Assembly: GCF_016735585.2 (NCBI RefSeq) | Contig: NZ_JAERSE020000006.1 | Location: 1 to 64,000 of the forward strand | DNA length: 64,000 nt | Direction of reading: 5' to 3' | DNA from: Chryseobacterium tagetis | GTDB lineage: Bacteria > Bacteroidota > Bacteroidia > Flavobacteriales > Weeksellaceae | Part shown: piece after piece, positions 26,544 to 35,597 of the stretch | Layout of the letters: every line of letters begins with the position of its first letter | Numbering within the stretch: position 1 is the first letter of the stretch | Program-made: the position numbers and the translations under genes | The notes under the pieces: model-generated | The model's input: the letters and a program-made list of their open reading frames with translations, nothing else | Told to the model about the DNA's origin: nothing | The model's database searches: none

Positions 26544-27235
26544 TGTCGGTAGAACACAAAAAAGAAATTCGTAATTATCTTCTTTCCAAAAAAATTCCAT
26601 TGGATATTCTGATAGAAGTGGAAGATCATTTTATAAGCCAGATTGAAATTCTGATGAGTAAGACTACTTCCTTTGAAAAGTCTTTTGAGGAGGTAAAACA
26701 GGCATGGAAAAAAGATCTTACCCTGACAAAAAACTTTGGGAAAGAAATTCCGGTTTTTGTGAAGGATATAAAAGATAAGGCAATGATCAGGATTTTCTGG
26801 AAATCACTCCTTGTATTTTTTGTTATGAATGGGAGTGTTCTGGTACTTTCCAAAGTTTTAGAAAAAGAAACTTTTAGTGAGATCTTTCCTTTTTTGGTTT
26901 CGACCTTGACTTCTATCCCTTCAATACTTTTTCTCTGGTATATACGCTATTTTAACTATGTAGGTCAGTTTAAAAAGATTAAGTTCAATATTTTCCAGAG
27001 TTCTCATGCAATTGTAATTTTAGTAGGAGCTTTTCAGCCATTTTTATTGGGGCAATACGGAAAGGTCGGAGCACAAATTTATAGCTGGTTTGAGCAAGGT
27101 TCATTAATCGGACTTTTATCATTGATTATTTTTTCTGGTTTTGTCGGATTGTATTCATATGGCTTTTTTATCCTTTTGGGCTTTGTAAAATCTATGAAGA
27201 AAATGAAACCCTATCTTAAAACTTTTAATCTGTAA
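26540..27235 (+). CDS. HAAS/DUF1700-like membrane protein, paralog 1
   Basis: 231 aa. The N-terminal 75 residues are a helical domain (IRNYLLSKKIPLDILIEVEDHF, then FEEVKQAWKKDL) of the PadR-associated HAAS type. Four hydrophobic segments follow (about 96-115, 120-145, 165-185, 195-220). Inner membrane. First of three tandem paralogs, overlapping the PadR gene by 4 nt. Function unknown; a membrane sensor or transporter subunit controlled by PadR is the general expectation. Confidence 0.8.
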   Translation: MMSVEHKKEIRNYLLSKKIPLDILIEVEDHFISQIEILMSKTTSFEKSFEEVKQAWKKDLTLTKNFGKEIPVFVKDIKDKAMIRIFWKSLLVFFVMNGSVLVLSKVLEKETFSEIFPFLVSTLTSIPSILFLWYIRYFNYVGQFKKIKFNIFQSSHAIVILVGAFQPFLLGQYGKVGAQIYSWFEQGSLIGLLSLIIFSGFVGLYSYGFFILLGFVKSMKKMKPYLKTFNL

Positions 27236-27237
27236 AA

Positions 27238-27855
27238 ATGATGAATAAAGAATACCTTACAGAAATAGAGAAATATCTGAAAAGTAAGAAACTGAGTGCT
27301 GCCGTATTTGCTGAGGTTTATGACCACTTTGTTATGCAGATTTCCGATTTGATGACCACAAAAAACATCAGTTTTCATGAGGCATTTGTTTATACAAAGC
27401 TGAATTGGGAAACTGAACTTGAAATGGTGAAAGCGGATTTTTTTTCATTCAGAAAGATTGCACGAATTGAAAAGACAATTGTACGGTCAAGATTTAAAAA
27501 GATTATATACTCATCTCTTCTTTTTTCTGTGCTATTGGGATTGATTGTTCCAATTTCTGAAGAGATGTTTTTCTATTCAGAGATTCTGATTCTTTTGTCT
27601 TTAGTTTCCATTTTGATGTATAATTTTATCTGGAAGAAAATGAGTTTTAAAGAATATCAGCAGATAAGCTTTCATCCATTATTGTTGAGAAATATAATAG
27701 TGGCAGTTATAACTGTTCCCCTGTTCGGATATTTTTCAGAAACATTTGATTTCTGGAAACCAATACTGAATCAGGTAATTCTTTTGTATTGTGTGATGGT
27801 GAAAATTCAGCTTTTGTATTTCAGAGCGAAGAAAATTAATGTGCTACTTTCATGA
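27238..27855 (+). CDS. HAAS/DUF1700-like membrane protein, paralog 2
   Basis: 205 aa. Same N-terminal domain as its neighbours (EYLTEIEKYLKSKKLS, EVYDHFVMQI) and a shorter membrane part with about four helices. It begins 2 nt behind paralog 1, with two ATGs in a row (27238 and 27241), and overlaps paralog 3 by 4 nt. Confidence 0.78.
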   Translation: MMNKEYLTEIEKYLKSKKLSAAVFAEVYDHFVMQISDLMTTKNISFHEAFVYTKLNWETELEMVKADFFSFRKIARIEKTIVRSRFKKIIYSSLLFSVLLGLIVPISEEMFFYSEILILLSLVSILMYNFIWKKMSFKEYQQISFHPLLLRNIIVAVITVPLFGYFSETFDFWKPILNQVILLYCVMVKIQLLYFRAKKINVLLS

Positions 27856-28565
27856 ATAAAGAACAATTAGATCTTATCAGAGATTATCTTATTTTTCAAA
27901 AACTTCCGTTAGATATTTTATTGGAGGTGGAAGATCATATGGCTTCACAGGTTTTGGATATTCAGAAGAATGAAGATATAAGTTTTGATGAAGCTTTTCT
28001 GAAAACTCAGAAGCTGTGGGAGAGTGAGTTTAAAATGACGACTTATTCAGTATTTTATTCAGAAAAGATCCCGGTAATCGTGAAGAAGATTGTTAAAGCA
28101 AAGTATAACAGGATTCTTAAAAAGTCTGTTTTCTATGCTTTAATTTCTTTTTTTGTAAATCTATTACTGATTTATATTTCTAACAGTCAGGAAACGTATA
28201 CTAATCTCTTTAGACTCCAAAATGTATTATTTCTGTTGGCTCCTGCTTTAGTTTGGGCATTCAATTATAAAATCAGGAAATACGTTAAAAGAGGTTTTAA
28301 ATATAAAGGAAGATCCTTCTATTCCATCTATCAGCAAAATATAGGAATTATGGTGGTGAGTACAACGACCATGGCTCAACTTGTTGCTAAAAATGGGAAG
28401 TATGCTTATTTATTATTCAAAACAGATCATCTCGGAAACCTAGTGTATGCTTTAGTGACCCTAGTGTTTCCTTTTTTAACCCAAATAATCGTGATCTTTG
28501 GGATTCTTAATTTCTTTGAACATAAAAAAACGTTAAAAAAATTATCAGTATTCGTGGCAGAATAA
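27852..28565 (+). CDS. HAAS/DUF1700-like membrane protein, paralog 3
   Basis: 237 aa. N-terminal HAAS-like helices (LIRDYLIFQKLPLDILLEVEDH) are closest to paralog 1. Membrane helices at about 95-120, 125-145, 170-190 and 205-230. Last gene of the PadR operon. The three proteins may form a hetero-oligomer, since all three are translationally coupled. Confidence 0.78.
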   Translation: MNKEQLDLIRDYLIFQKLPLDILLEVEDHMASQVLDIQKNEDISFDEAFLKTQKLWESEFKMTTYSVFYSEKIPVIVKKIVKAKYNRILKKSVFYALISFFVNLLLIYISNSQETYTNLFRLQNVLFLLAPALVWAFNYKIRKYVKRGFKYKGRSFYSIYQQNIGIMVVSTTTMAQLVAKNGKYAYLLFKTDHLGNLVYALVTLVFPFLTQIIVIFGILNFFEHKKTLKKLSVFVAE

Positions 28566-28578
28566 ATGCACAGATAAA

Positions 28579-28773
28579 TCAATCGAAAAATAAAACCCCT
28601 GAAATGTGAAAATATTTCAGGGGTTTGGATAATTTGCCACTGTTTTCTATACTATAATCTTGTGTAGTTCCGTTATAGTACGTAATTCTGATTCCTGTTT
28701 GTGAAAAATATAAGGTTGCAGTGAGCAGAAAGAAAATCAGTAAAGATTTACTTAAAAGCTTTAGATTTTTCAT
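28579..28773 (-). pseudogene. Truncated remnant of a secreted protein
   Basis: 64 codons. A good signal peptide (SLLIFFLLTATLYFSQ) is followed by TGIRITYYNGTTQDYSIENSGKL, which reads like the start of a family of T9SS-exported or secreted flavobacterial proteins. After GKL the frame runs straight into the hairpin at 28593-28628 and the rest of the family domain is missing. On the minus strand the hairpin has a T-rich tail that would end transcription before the TGA at 28579. The gene therefore looks decayed, with its body deleted; a functional micro-protein cannot be excluded. Confidence 0.5.
28593..28628. terminator. Terminator at the end of the PadR operon
   Basis: Perfect 13-bp stem AAACCCCTGAAAT / ATTTCAGGGGTTT. 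The T-rich tail is better on the minus strand, but the hairpin also closes the plus-strand PadR operon ending at 28565. Confidence 0.75.
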
Positions 28774-28899
28774 TGTTATTTATTTTATAGAACAAAAATA
28801 AAATTTGCATTACAATGAAAATAAAATTTGAGGTAAACGGTAAAAATGTGTTAGTGAATGAGAAATGTTTATTTAAACCGAGTTTGTTTTGATATTTCC

Positions 28900-29610
28900 T
28901 TATTTTAGGAGCAAATCACAAAACCAGAAAACATAATCTCCATTTTCTTCATGATCATCAGTTTTGGGTTTCGGATATGTTTTTTTGACGGTTTCTCCCA
29001 TTTCAAATTGAACAGGATTTTTAAAAACAGGGCCATCGAAAGTAAAAGTGTGGAATTCTCCGTTCTCTCCACAAGGATCAACATTTTCTGGCAGGTCATT
29101 AATGAAATCCTTATCAATAATTCTTCCAGCAAAGCTTTTGTCCAAATACGTTTCGTTGACGCAGGTCACAATGGTTTTAAAACCTAAATCTAGAAATTCG
29201 TGGATGAGGTCGGTTGTCTTGATCTTCCATAAAGGGAAAACACCTTCCATTCCGATGGATTGTAGCTGATCTTCTCTGTATTTTCTTAAGTCTTCTAAAA
29301 AAATGTCTCCAAAAATAGAATGAGTAACACCTTGAGACTGGATTGTATTCATGGTTTTGCTCATGATCTCACGATATTCTTCCATGGTTGGTTCTTTCGG
29401 AAGCTCCATTTTAATTAAAGGAAAACCTAAACTTTCAGCCTGTTTTTCCAGTAATGAAACATGAACGCCATGCATAGAAATTCTTTGAAACTCTTTATTA
29501 ATGCTTGTGAGCAAAGAAGTGATTTCAAATTGGTCTTCTTGTAAAGTTTTATATAATGCAAGCGCAGAGTCTTTTCCGCTGCTCCAGTTGAAGATGGCTT
29601 TTGGCTTCAT
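28900..29610 (-). CDS. Dph6-like ATP-pyrophosphatase (adenine nucleotide alpha hydrolase)
   Basis: 236 aa. The P-loop-like SSGKDSALALYK near residues 9-20 is the PP-loop of this family, and the C-terminal part has GEFHTFTFDGPVFKNP with the conserved GENGEFHT motif near 185 of diphthine-ammonia ligase (Dph6/MJ0570-type). Bacteria lack diphthamide, so the amidated substrate is unknown. Cytoplasmic. Overlaps the gene at 29607 by 4 nt. Confidence 0.85.
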   Translation of the reverse strand: MKPKAIFNWSSGKDSALALYKTLQEDQFEITSLLTSINKEFQRISMHGVHVSLLEKQAESLGFPLIKMELPKEPTMEEYREIMSKTMNTIQSQGVTHSIFGDIFLEDLRKYREDQLQSIGMEGVFPLWKIKTTDLIHEFLDLGFKTIVTCVNETYLDKSFAGRIIDKDFINDLPENVDPCGENGEFHTFTFDGPVFKNPVQFEMGETVKKTYPKPKTDDHEENGDYVFWFCDLLLK

Positions 29611-30476
29611 TTTGAGAAAACTAAATATAAACCGTCTTTTGAAGTGTCACTGTAAATAGCTTTTGCTGTTTTTCCATAAAAATGAAAAATCTTAAAATCT
29701 TTTCTATTGAGTTCATACAACTCTTTTTCTGTAATTTCTTCACCATCTAATAAAATAGTAGGTTCCAGTTTTTTTGAAGAAATGCCACCAGCAATAATAA
29801 CGGCTTCGTCAATTTCAGAACTATTAAAAGAAAACTGCTTTTTCCTTAGCTCATCTTTAGTAAGGATGTACTCTTTATCATTGTAGCCTCCAAAGTCAAA
29901 ATGGAGTACATTGTTGTTGTTTTGAATATAAAAAGCGGGTACAATTAATTTGTAGATTCCATCTTGATTTGTATTAGCCTTAAAAATTTTTTCTTTTGTG
30001 ATTAAAGTAACCTCAATATTTTGTAGAGGTTGACCTGTTTCAGAATTGATTAAGCTTCCTGAAATAATAAAGTCTTTATCCGTCGTTTTTTCCTCTTCCG
30101 AATCTTTTTCCGGTTGGTTTTTCTTTTCTGAAATTTCAGTTGAAGAATTTTCAATGGTTACGGCATTGGTTTGAATTCCGGTTAAACTTGCGGCAATTGT
30201 CAATCCTGCAATAAGTCGTGAATATCCTTTTCGCTTTTCGTGATTGATGATGATTTTTTCAGGACGGGGAAAATTTCTATTTGATTGATGTTGGAAAATT
30301 TTCCCACAGATCTTTCCATTCGACATTTCCAAAAGTTGAAAAATTTCGTCGTCCGTTTTTTGAGTCAAATCCAAAACTTTTTTAGAGCACAAATCACAAT
30401 ATTTTCCTTCAGGAATGTCGTGCATATTGTCCCATGTTTCTTCGCAAGGATTTTCTATCTGAAAAATTTTCATCAC
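29607..30476 (-). CDS. Cys-rich, carboxypeptidase-like and TonB-plug-like membrane protein
   Basis: 289 aa. Residues about 1-75 hold a conserved Cys pattern (NPCEETWDNM, GKYCDLCSKKVLDL, GKICGKIF) typical of a small flavobacterial cytoplasmic domain. One membrane helix follows at about 85-105 (LIAGLTIAASLTGIQTNAV), then an acidic linker. Residues about 133-215 are a carboxypeptidase-regulatory-like beta sandwich (ISGSLINSETGQPLQNIEVTL). The last 50 residues resemble a reduced TonB plug (ILLDGEEITEKELYEL, then AIYSDTSKDGLYLVFS). No barrel follows, so it is not a receptor. It might hand a signal or partner across the inner membrane; function unknown. Confidence 0.72.
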   Translation of the reverse strand: MMKIFQIENPCEETWDNMHDIPEGKYCDLCSKKVLDLTQKTDDEIFQLLEMSNGKICGKIFQHQSNRNFPRPEKIIINHEKRKGYSRLIAGLTIAASLTGIQTNAVTIENSSTEISEKKNQPEKDSEEEKTTDKDFIISGSLINSETGQPLQNIEVTLITKEKIFKANTNQDGIYKLIVPAFYIQNNNNVLHFDFGGYNDKEYILTKDELRKKQFSFNSSEIDEAVIIAGGISSKKLEPTILLDGEEITEKELYELNRKDFKIFHFYGKTAKAIYSDTSKDGLYLVFSK

Positions 30477-30501
30477 ATTTTTTTATAAAGATAATTAAAA
30501 T

Positions 30502-30535
30502 AAAAAACCTCAAAGAAAATTCCTTGAGGTTTTAA
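30502..30535 (-). terminator. Terminator of icmF
   Basis: Stem AAAACCTCAA / TTGAGGTTTT with a T-rich tail on the minus strand, about 50 nt behind the icmF stop codon. Confidence 0.78.
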
Positions 30536-30586
30536 TTTATAATTCTTGAAACAGTTAGTAGTCAAAAATTGTCTACGGCACAGCCG

Positions 30587-33500
30587 TTACATATTTCTTC
30601 TGTACTTACCACCAACTTCAAACAAAGCATTGGTAATCTGTCCAAGAGAGCAATATTTTACGGCATCCATCATGACTTCAAATAAGTTTTGCTGATTGAT
30701 TGCTGCGTGTTGTAAAGTTTTCAAAGCTTCTTCCGATTTATCATGATTAGAATTTTGGAAGTTGTGAAGCATTTCAATCTGAACCTGTTTTTCTTCCTCA
30801 GTTGAACGGATAACTTCTCCCGGACGAACCGTTGGCGAACCGTCTTTTCCTAAGAATGTATTTACCCCGATGATTGGATATTCTCCGGTATGTTTCAACC
30901 ATTCGTAATGCATCGATTCTTCCTGGATTTTCGAACGTTGATACATCGTTTCCATTGCCCCCAAAACACCGCCTCTTTCCGTGATTCTGTCGAATTCTGT
31001 ATAAACAGCTTCTTCCACCAAATCCGTCAATTCTTCAATAATAAATGAACCTTGAAGTGGATTTTCGTTTTTCGCTAATCCTAATTCTTTATTAATAATC
31101 AACTGAATCGCCATCGCTCTTCTTACCGATTGCTCAGTCGGAGTTGTGATGGCTTCGTCATAAGCATTCGTGTGCAATGAATTACAGTTATCATAGATTG
31201 CGTATAATGCCTGTAAAGTCGTTCTGATATCGTTGAAATCAATTTCCTGAGCGTGAAGCGAACGTCCTGAAGTCTGGATGTGGTATTTCAACATCTGGCT
31301 TCTTTCGTCGGCTCCGTATTTCAGTTTCATTGCTTTTGCCCAGATTCTTCTTGCTACACGTCCGATTACTGAATATTCAGGGTCGATACCGTTGGAGAAG
31401 AAGAAAGATAAGTTTGGTGCAAAATCATTGATGTCCATTCCTCTTGACAAATAATATTCCACATACGTGAAACCATTTGCCAACGTAAATGCCAACTGAG
31501 AAACCGGATTTGCACCCGCTTCCGCAATGTGATAACCAGAAATAGAAACCGAGTAGAAATTTCTTACTTTTTCTTTAATGAAATATTCCTGAACGTCACC
31601 CATTAATCTTAAGGCAAATTCAGTAGAGAAAATACAAGTATTCTGAGCTTGATCTTCTTTTAAAATATCTGCCTGAACAGTTCCACGAACGGTCGCAATT
31701 GTCTTAGCTTTAATTTCAGCATAAGCTTCCGCAGGAATAACTTCGTCTCCTGTAATTCCTAATAGTTTTAACCCTAAACCATTGTTAGAAGGAGGGAGTT
31801 CTCCGTTGTATTTCGGTCTTGCTAATCCTTTATCGTCGAATTTTGCTTTTAAAACTTCTTCAACTTTAGCTTCTAATTTATGTTCAGCAATATATTTTTC
31901 AACATTCTGATCGATCGCTGCATTCATGAAGAAAGCTAGCAACATTGGAGCTGGACCATTAATCGTCATTGAAACTGAAGTCAATGCGTTTACCAAATCA
32001 AATCCTGAATATAGTTTTTTAGCATCATCTAAAGTCGCAATAGAAACTCCCGCATTTCCGATTTTACCGTAAATATCCGGTGGTAAAGCTGGATCTTGTC
32101 CGTACAATGTTACCGAGTCGAAAGCTGTTGATAAACGTTTTGCAGGCATTTCTGCAGAAACGTAGTGGAATCTTCTGTTGGTTCTTTCTGGGCCTCCTTC
32201 TCCTGCGAACATTCTCGTTGGATCTTCTCCGGTTCTTTTGAAAGGATAAATTCCTGCTGTGTAAGGGAATCCTCCCGGAAGATTTTCCTGACCTTTCCAT
32301 TTGATCAAATCACCCCAATCGTTGTATTTTGGTAGAGCAATTTTTGGAATTCTTAAATGAGATAAAGATTCTGTTGAGGTTTCTACTTTAATTTCTTTTC
32401 CTCTTACGAAATAAGAGTAAAATTCTTCGTGGAAAGCTTTTTTCGTATCGTCCCAAGTTTTTAGAAAGTCGATGTTTTCCTGTTGAAGTTCTTTTTCAGC
32501 TTTTTGATATTCTGCGTCTAAAGCTTCATTAGAAATAATATTTTTAACGCCTTCAATATGATACATTTTTCTCGCAAGCTCAGCTTGTTTTTCGATGTTG
32601 GCGTCATATTGTTTGTTGTTTTCAACGATTTCTGAAAGGTAACGCACTCTTTTTGGAGGAATAATCGTTACTTCGTCTGTAATTTCCTGTTCAATAAAAC
32701 CTTGTAGATTTAAATCAGCAAATTTTTCGTTGACTTTAGAAACCAATCTGTTGTATAATTCAGTGGTTCCGTGATCGTTGAATTGAGATGCTTTTGTCGC
32801 ATAAACCGGCATGTCATCCAACGGACTTTCCCACAATAAGTGGTTTCTCTGGAACTGTTTTCTTACAGCCTGAAGTGCATCAAGAGCGCCACGTTTGTCA
32901 GATTTATTTAAAGCTACTAAATCTGCGTAATCCAACATGTCGATTTTTTCCAGCTGTGTTGAAGCTCCATATTCAGGAGTCATTACGTACATTGAAACAT
33001 CCGCAAAATCAGAAACTTCTGAACCGGATTGTCCAATACCTGAAGTTTCCAAAATGATAACATCTGGATGAGCCAGTTTCAAAACATTCAAAGCTGAATG
33101 AATGAACGGAGAAACAGAAACGTTGTTCTCTCTCGTTGCCATCGAACGCATATAAACGCGCGGATCGTTGATCGCATTCATACGAATTCTATCACCCAAA
33201 AGTGCACCTCCGGTTTTCTTTTTGGAAGGGTCGATGGAGATGATTGCAATTTTTTTATCTGTATTGGAACGTAAGAAGCGTCTTACCAATTCGTCTGTTA
33301 ATGAAGATTTTCCGGCTCCACCTGTACCTGTAATACCGATGATTGGAATATTTAAATCTTTTGATTTTTCGTCAATTGCCTGAACCAATTCCGGTTTTTC
33401 TTCTGAGAAGTTTTCTACTGCAGAAATGATTTTAGCAATGCTTGTAGAATTTTCAAAACTGATAGAATCTAAATCACTTGCTTCTACTTCTTTTCCTGTT

Positions 33501-33934
33501 GCGAAGTCTGATCTTTTCACCAAATCGTCAATCATTCCTTGTAAACCAAGTTCACGACCGTCGTCCGGAGAATAAATTCTGTCGATTCCGTAAGACATGA
33601 TATCTTCGATTTCTTCAGGCAGAATTACACCGCCACCGCCACCAAAAATTTTGATTTGCGGAGAGTTTTTTTCTCTTAAAAGATCGTAGATGTATTTAAA
33701 ATATTCGTTGTGACCACCTTGATAAGAAGTTAAGGCAATCGCATTCGCATCTTCCTGAATAGCTGTATTTACAACTTCCTCTGCAGATTTGTCGTGACCT
33801 AGGTGGATGACTTCACATCCGGTTCCCTGAATCACACGGCGCATGATATTAATCGCAGCATCATGACCATCGAATAACGAGGCAGCTGTTACGATTCTTA
33901 CTTTGTTTTTAGGAGTATATTTTTGGGTTTCCAT
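30587..33934 (-). CDS. icmF: Fused isobutyryl-CoA mutase/G-protein chaperone
   Basis: 1115 aa from the ATG at 33934; a longer frame from a TTG at 33964 is rejected because that TTG belongs to a -7 box. Domain order is that of IcmF: B12-binding domain (about 10-140, FDGHDAA with the cobalt-ligand His24), GTPase (about 195-410, Walker A GTGGAGKS 203-210, NKSDKRG near 343), linker, and mutase barrel (about 540-1090, FAGEGGPERTNRRFHY). By my alignment the substrate-specificity positions are Phe565 and Gln764, as in isobutyryl-CoA mutases, not Tyr/Arg as in methylmalonyl-CoA mutase. It isomerises isobutyryl-CoA and butyryl-CoA with adenosylcobalamin, linking valine and fatty-acid breakdown. The last residue of DxHxxG is Ala here. 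Confidence 0.93.
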   Translation of the reverse strand: METQKYTPKNKVRIVTAASLFDGHDAAINIMRRVIQGTGCEVIHLGHDKSAEEVVNTAIQEDANAIALTSYQGGHNEYFKYIYDLLREKNSPQIKIFGGGGGVILPEEIEDIMSYGIDRIYSPDDGRELGLQGMIDDLVKRSDFATGKEVEASDLDSISFENSTSIAKIISAVENFSEEKPELVQAIDEKSKDLNIPIIGITGTGGAGKSSLTDELVRRFLRSNTDKKIAIISIDPSKKKTGGALLGDRIRMNAINDPRVYMRSMATRENNVSVSPFIHSALNVLKLAHPDVIILETSGIGQSGSEVSDFADVSMYVMTPEYGASTQLEKIDMLDYADLVALNKSDKRGALDALQAVRKQFQRNHLLWESPLDDMPVYATKASQFNDHGTTELYNRLVSKVNEKFADLNLQGFIEQEITDEVTIIPPKRVRYLSEIVENNKQYDANIEKQAELARKMYHIEGVKNIISNEALDAEYQKAEKELQQENIDFLKTWDDTKKAFHEEFYSYFVRGKEIKVETSTESLSHLRIPKIALPKYNDWGDLIKWKGQENLPGGFPYTAGIYPFKRTGEDPTRMFAGEGGPERTNRRFHYVSAEMPAKRLSTAFDSVTLYGQDPALPPDIYGKIGNAGVSIATLDDAKKLYSGFDLVNALTSVSMTINGPAPMLLAFFMNAAIDQNVEKYIAEHKLEAKVEEVLKAKFDDKGLARPKYNGELPPSNNGLGLKLLGITGDEVIPAEAYAEIKAKTIATVRGTVQADILKEDQAQNTCIFSTEFALRLMGDVQEYFIKEKVRNFYSVSISGYHIAEAGANPVSQLAFTLANGFTYVEYYLSRGMDINDFAPNLSFFFSNGIDPEYSVIGRVARRIWAKAMKLKYGADERSQMLKYHIQTSGRSLHAQEIDFNDIRTTLQALYAIYDNCNSLHTNAYDEAITTPTEQSVRRAMAIQLIINKELGLAKNENPLQGSFIIEELTDLVEEAVYTEFDRITERGGVLGAMETMYQRSKIQEESMHYEWLKHTGEYPIIGVNTFLGKDGSPTVRPGEVIRSTEEEKQVQIEMLHNFQNSNHDKSEEALKTLQHAAINQQNLFEVMMDAVKYCSLGQITNALFEVGGKYRRNM

Positions 33935-33961
33935 AAAAAATCTAGAAAATTTCTGAATTCC

Positions 33962-33969
33962 CAAATATA
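33962..33969 (-). promoter_or_regulatory. -7 box of icmF
   Basis: TATATTTG on the minus strand, 27 nt upstream of the ATG at 33934. No good -33 box. Confidence 0.45.
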
Positions 33970-34117
33970 ATAATAAAATAGTAACCGCTTGTTTTGAATT
34001 AAAGTGTTGTTGTTTAGTATTTTATGGTGTTTTTATGCTTTAGGTTTTCACCCACTTAACAAACATTCGTTTAGAAAGAAAGGAATATTCAATTTAAAAT
34101 TCTCAAATTAATTTTTC

Positions 34118-34125
34118 TACTTTTG
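34118..34125 (+). promoter_or_regulatory. -7 box of the small membrane protein gene
   Basis: TACTTTTG fits TAnnTTTG, 18 nt upstream of the ATG at 34144; it is followed by GCACC as in many flavobacterial start sites. Confidence 0.45.
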
Positions 34126-34143
34126 CACCATATTATATAAGGT

Positions 34144-34476
34144 ATGAAAAAGGCATTATTATATTTCGCTCTTGGAACTGTTTTGAGTTTTTTAATTAAC
34201 TATTTTTTTTACAGTTCAGAAAATCTTGGTCTTGATATTTATTATGCTTTTGCTTTCGGTATTGCATGGGGAATCGCTTATTATCTGGATACCCCGAATT
34301 TTACATTGTCTCAAAAATTAGGATTGTCTTTTGTGGCAATGGGAATTTTGGTGCTGGTTGGCTTCCTCCTGTTTAGTCTTGAACTGGCAATTCCTTCTAT
34401 CCTTAAATTTTCTACCGTATTTGTTGCGTATTATTTAATTGCGAGTTTCAGAGCTACAAAATCCTTACGCAATTAA
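34144..34476 (+). CDS. Small four-helix membrane protein
   Basis: 110 aa, almost entirely hydrophobic with about four transmembrane helices (LLYFALGTVLSFLINYFFY; YYAFAFGIAWGIAYYL; LSFVAMGILVLVGFLLFSL; FSTVFVAYYLIASF). No recognisable family. The stop codon overlaps that of the converging DUF3667 gene by 4 nt. Confidence 0.75.
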   Translation: MKKALLYFALGTVLSFLINYFFYSSENLGLDIYYAFAFGIAWGIAYYLDTPNFTLSQKLGLSFVAMGILVLVGFLLFSLELAIPSILKFSTVFVAYYLIASFRATKSLRN

Positions 34477-35597
34477 TGCATCATCAAAAAGCTTGTATAC
34501 ATTAATAATAGTCCCATAAAGATTATTCCGATAAAATTGATCATAAATAAAAATATTCCCTTGAAAATGCTCATCGTTCGTGAACTTTCATATACTCTGT
34601 GATGGGCTATAAAGAAATAAATAGACATATAAATAATAGCTGCTATATATATAAGGACAATTAATAAATTTAAGGGAGTATAATCAGGGAGAAGATTTGT
34701 AATTCTATCAAAAAATATTAAAATAAGGGTTCCTAATAATAGGAATGAAAAATAGTGAAGGGTAAAAATCCCGTGATCGAAGTACCACCATTTCTTTTTA
34801 TTATGAAAGATCCAAAGAAAGAATGCGAAAACCGGAAGGTAGATGAATAATGCTTTTGGAAGGGTATGGATCATGGTTTCTTTAAATTTATCCATAATGA
34901 GTTCCTTCTTTAACCCCTGATCCTGCATATGGAAGATCTTTTTGGCAAAAGGCTTCATGAAGGCATAGATAAACTGATTTTTTTTGTCTCCAGAATGAAT
35001 GGAATCAAATTGTTTCATGCTTTTTGCTCCAAGTACACTTAGTCTTCCGTCTTTCGTTTCTGCTAAAGCATCTGTATCAATATCATTTCCGTTGACTTCT
35101 GTTACTTTTACATCTTTGGCGATCTGGTTTGTTTGATGGGAGTCTTTATTAAGCTGCTCCTTAGAAAGGCCTTGTTTTAAACTGTCTGCTATTATTGCAA
35201 TTTTTTCCTCTTTAGTTTTTTCTTTTTTAATTTCCTTGGCAATGTGTGCTTTTTTCTCAGGTTCGCTTGATTCTTCTTCTGAACTGGAAATCAGGGGAGG
35301 AAGGAAAAAAGTAATAAAACTTATGAAAATATATAATTTCACAGGTGCTACGTACAGTTGTCTTTTTCCTGCAAGATATTCTTTGGTTAATTTGCCAGGC
35401 TTAAGTAAGAGATATTTTATGGTTTTCCAAAATTCACCATCATAATGGGTGAAATCTTCAATGAAGTGGGTGAAAAGATAATGGAAGGGTTGCTTAGGCT
35501 CTATGTTTTCCTGCCCGCAATGTGGGCAATATCTTTCTTCAACGGTATGTCCGCAGTTAAGGCAAGTTTTATCTTCTCGTGTTTTGCCGTGGCTCAT
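34473..35597 (-). CDS. DUF3667 zinc-ribbon membrane protein
   Basis: 374 aa. N-terminal zinc ribbon CLNCGHTVEERYCPHCGQ (residues 12-29), then the family's conserved block HFIEDFTHYDGEFWKTIKYL and LLKPGKLTKEYLAGKRQ. One hydrophobic segment near 90-110, a charged stretch (about 110-230), and four helices in the last 130 residues. Inner membrane, ribbon in the cytoplasm. Function of DUF3667 is unknown. A -7 box (TATATTTG) is at 35616-35623. Confidence 0.87.
   Translation of the reverse strand: MSHGKTREDKTCLNCGHTVEERYCPHCGQENIEPKQPFHYLFTHFIEDFTHYDGEFWKTIKYLLLKPGKLTKEYLAGKRQLYVAPVKLYIFISFITFFLPPLISSSEEESSEPEKKAHIAKEIKKEKTKEEKIAIIADSLKQGLSKEQLNKDSHQTNQIAKDVKVTEVNGNDIDTDALAETKDGRLSVLGAKSMKQFDSIHSGDKKNQFIYAFMKPFAKKIFHMQDQGLKKELIMDKFKETMIHTLPKALFIYLPVFAFFLWIFHNKKKWWYFDHGIFTLHYFSFLLLGTLILIFFDRITNLLPDYTPLNLLIVLIYIAAIIYMSIYFFIAHHRVYESSRTMSIFKGIFLFMINFIGIIFMGLLLMYTSFLMMH

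Noticed and set aside
33935..33964. N-terminal extension of icmF starting at a TTG
   Set aside because: The TTG is part of the -7 box TATATTTG, so the transcript would begin after it; METQKY is the usual IcmF start region.
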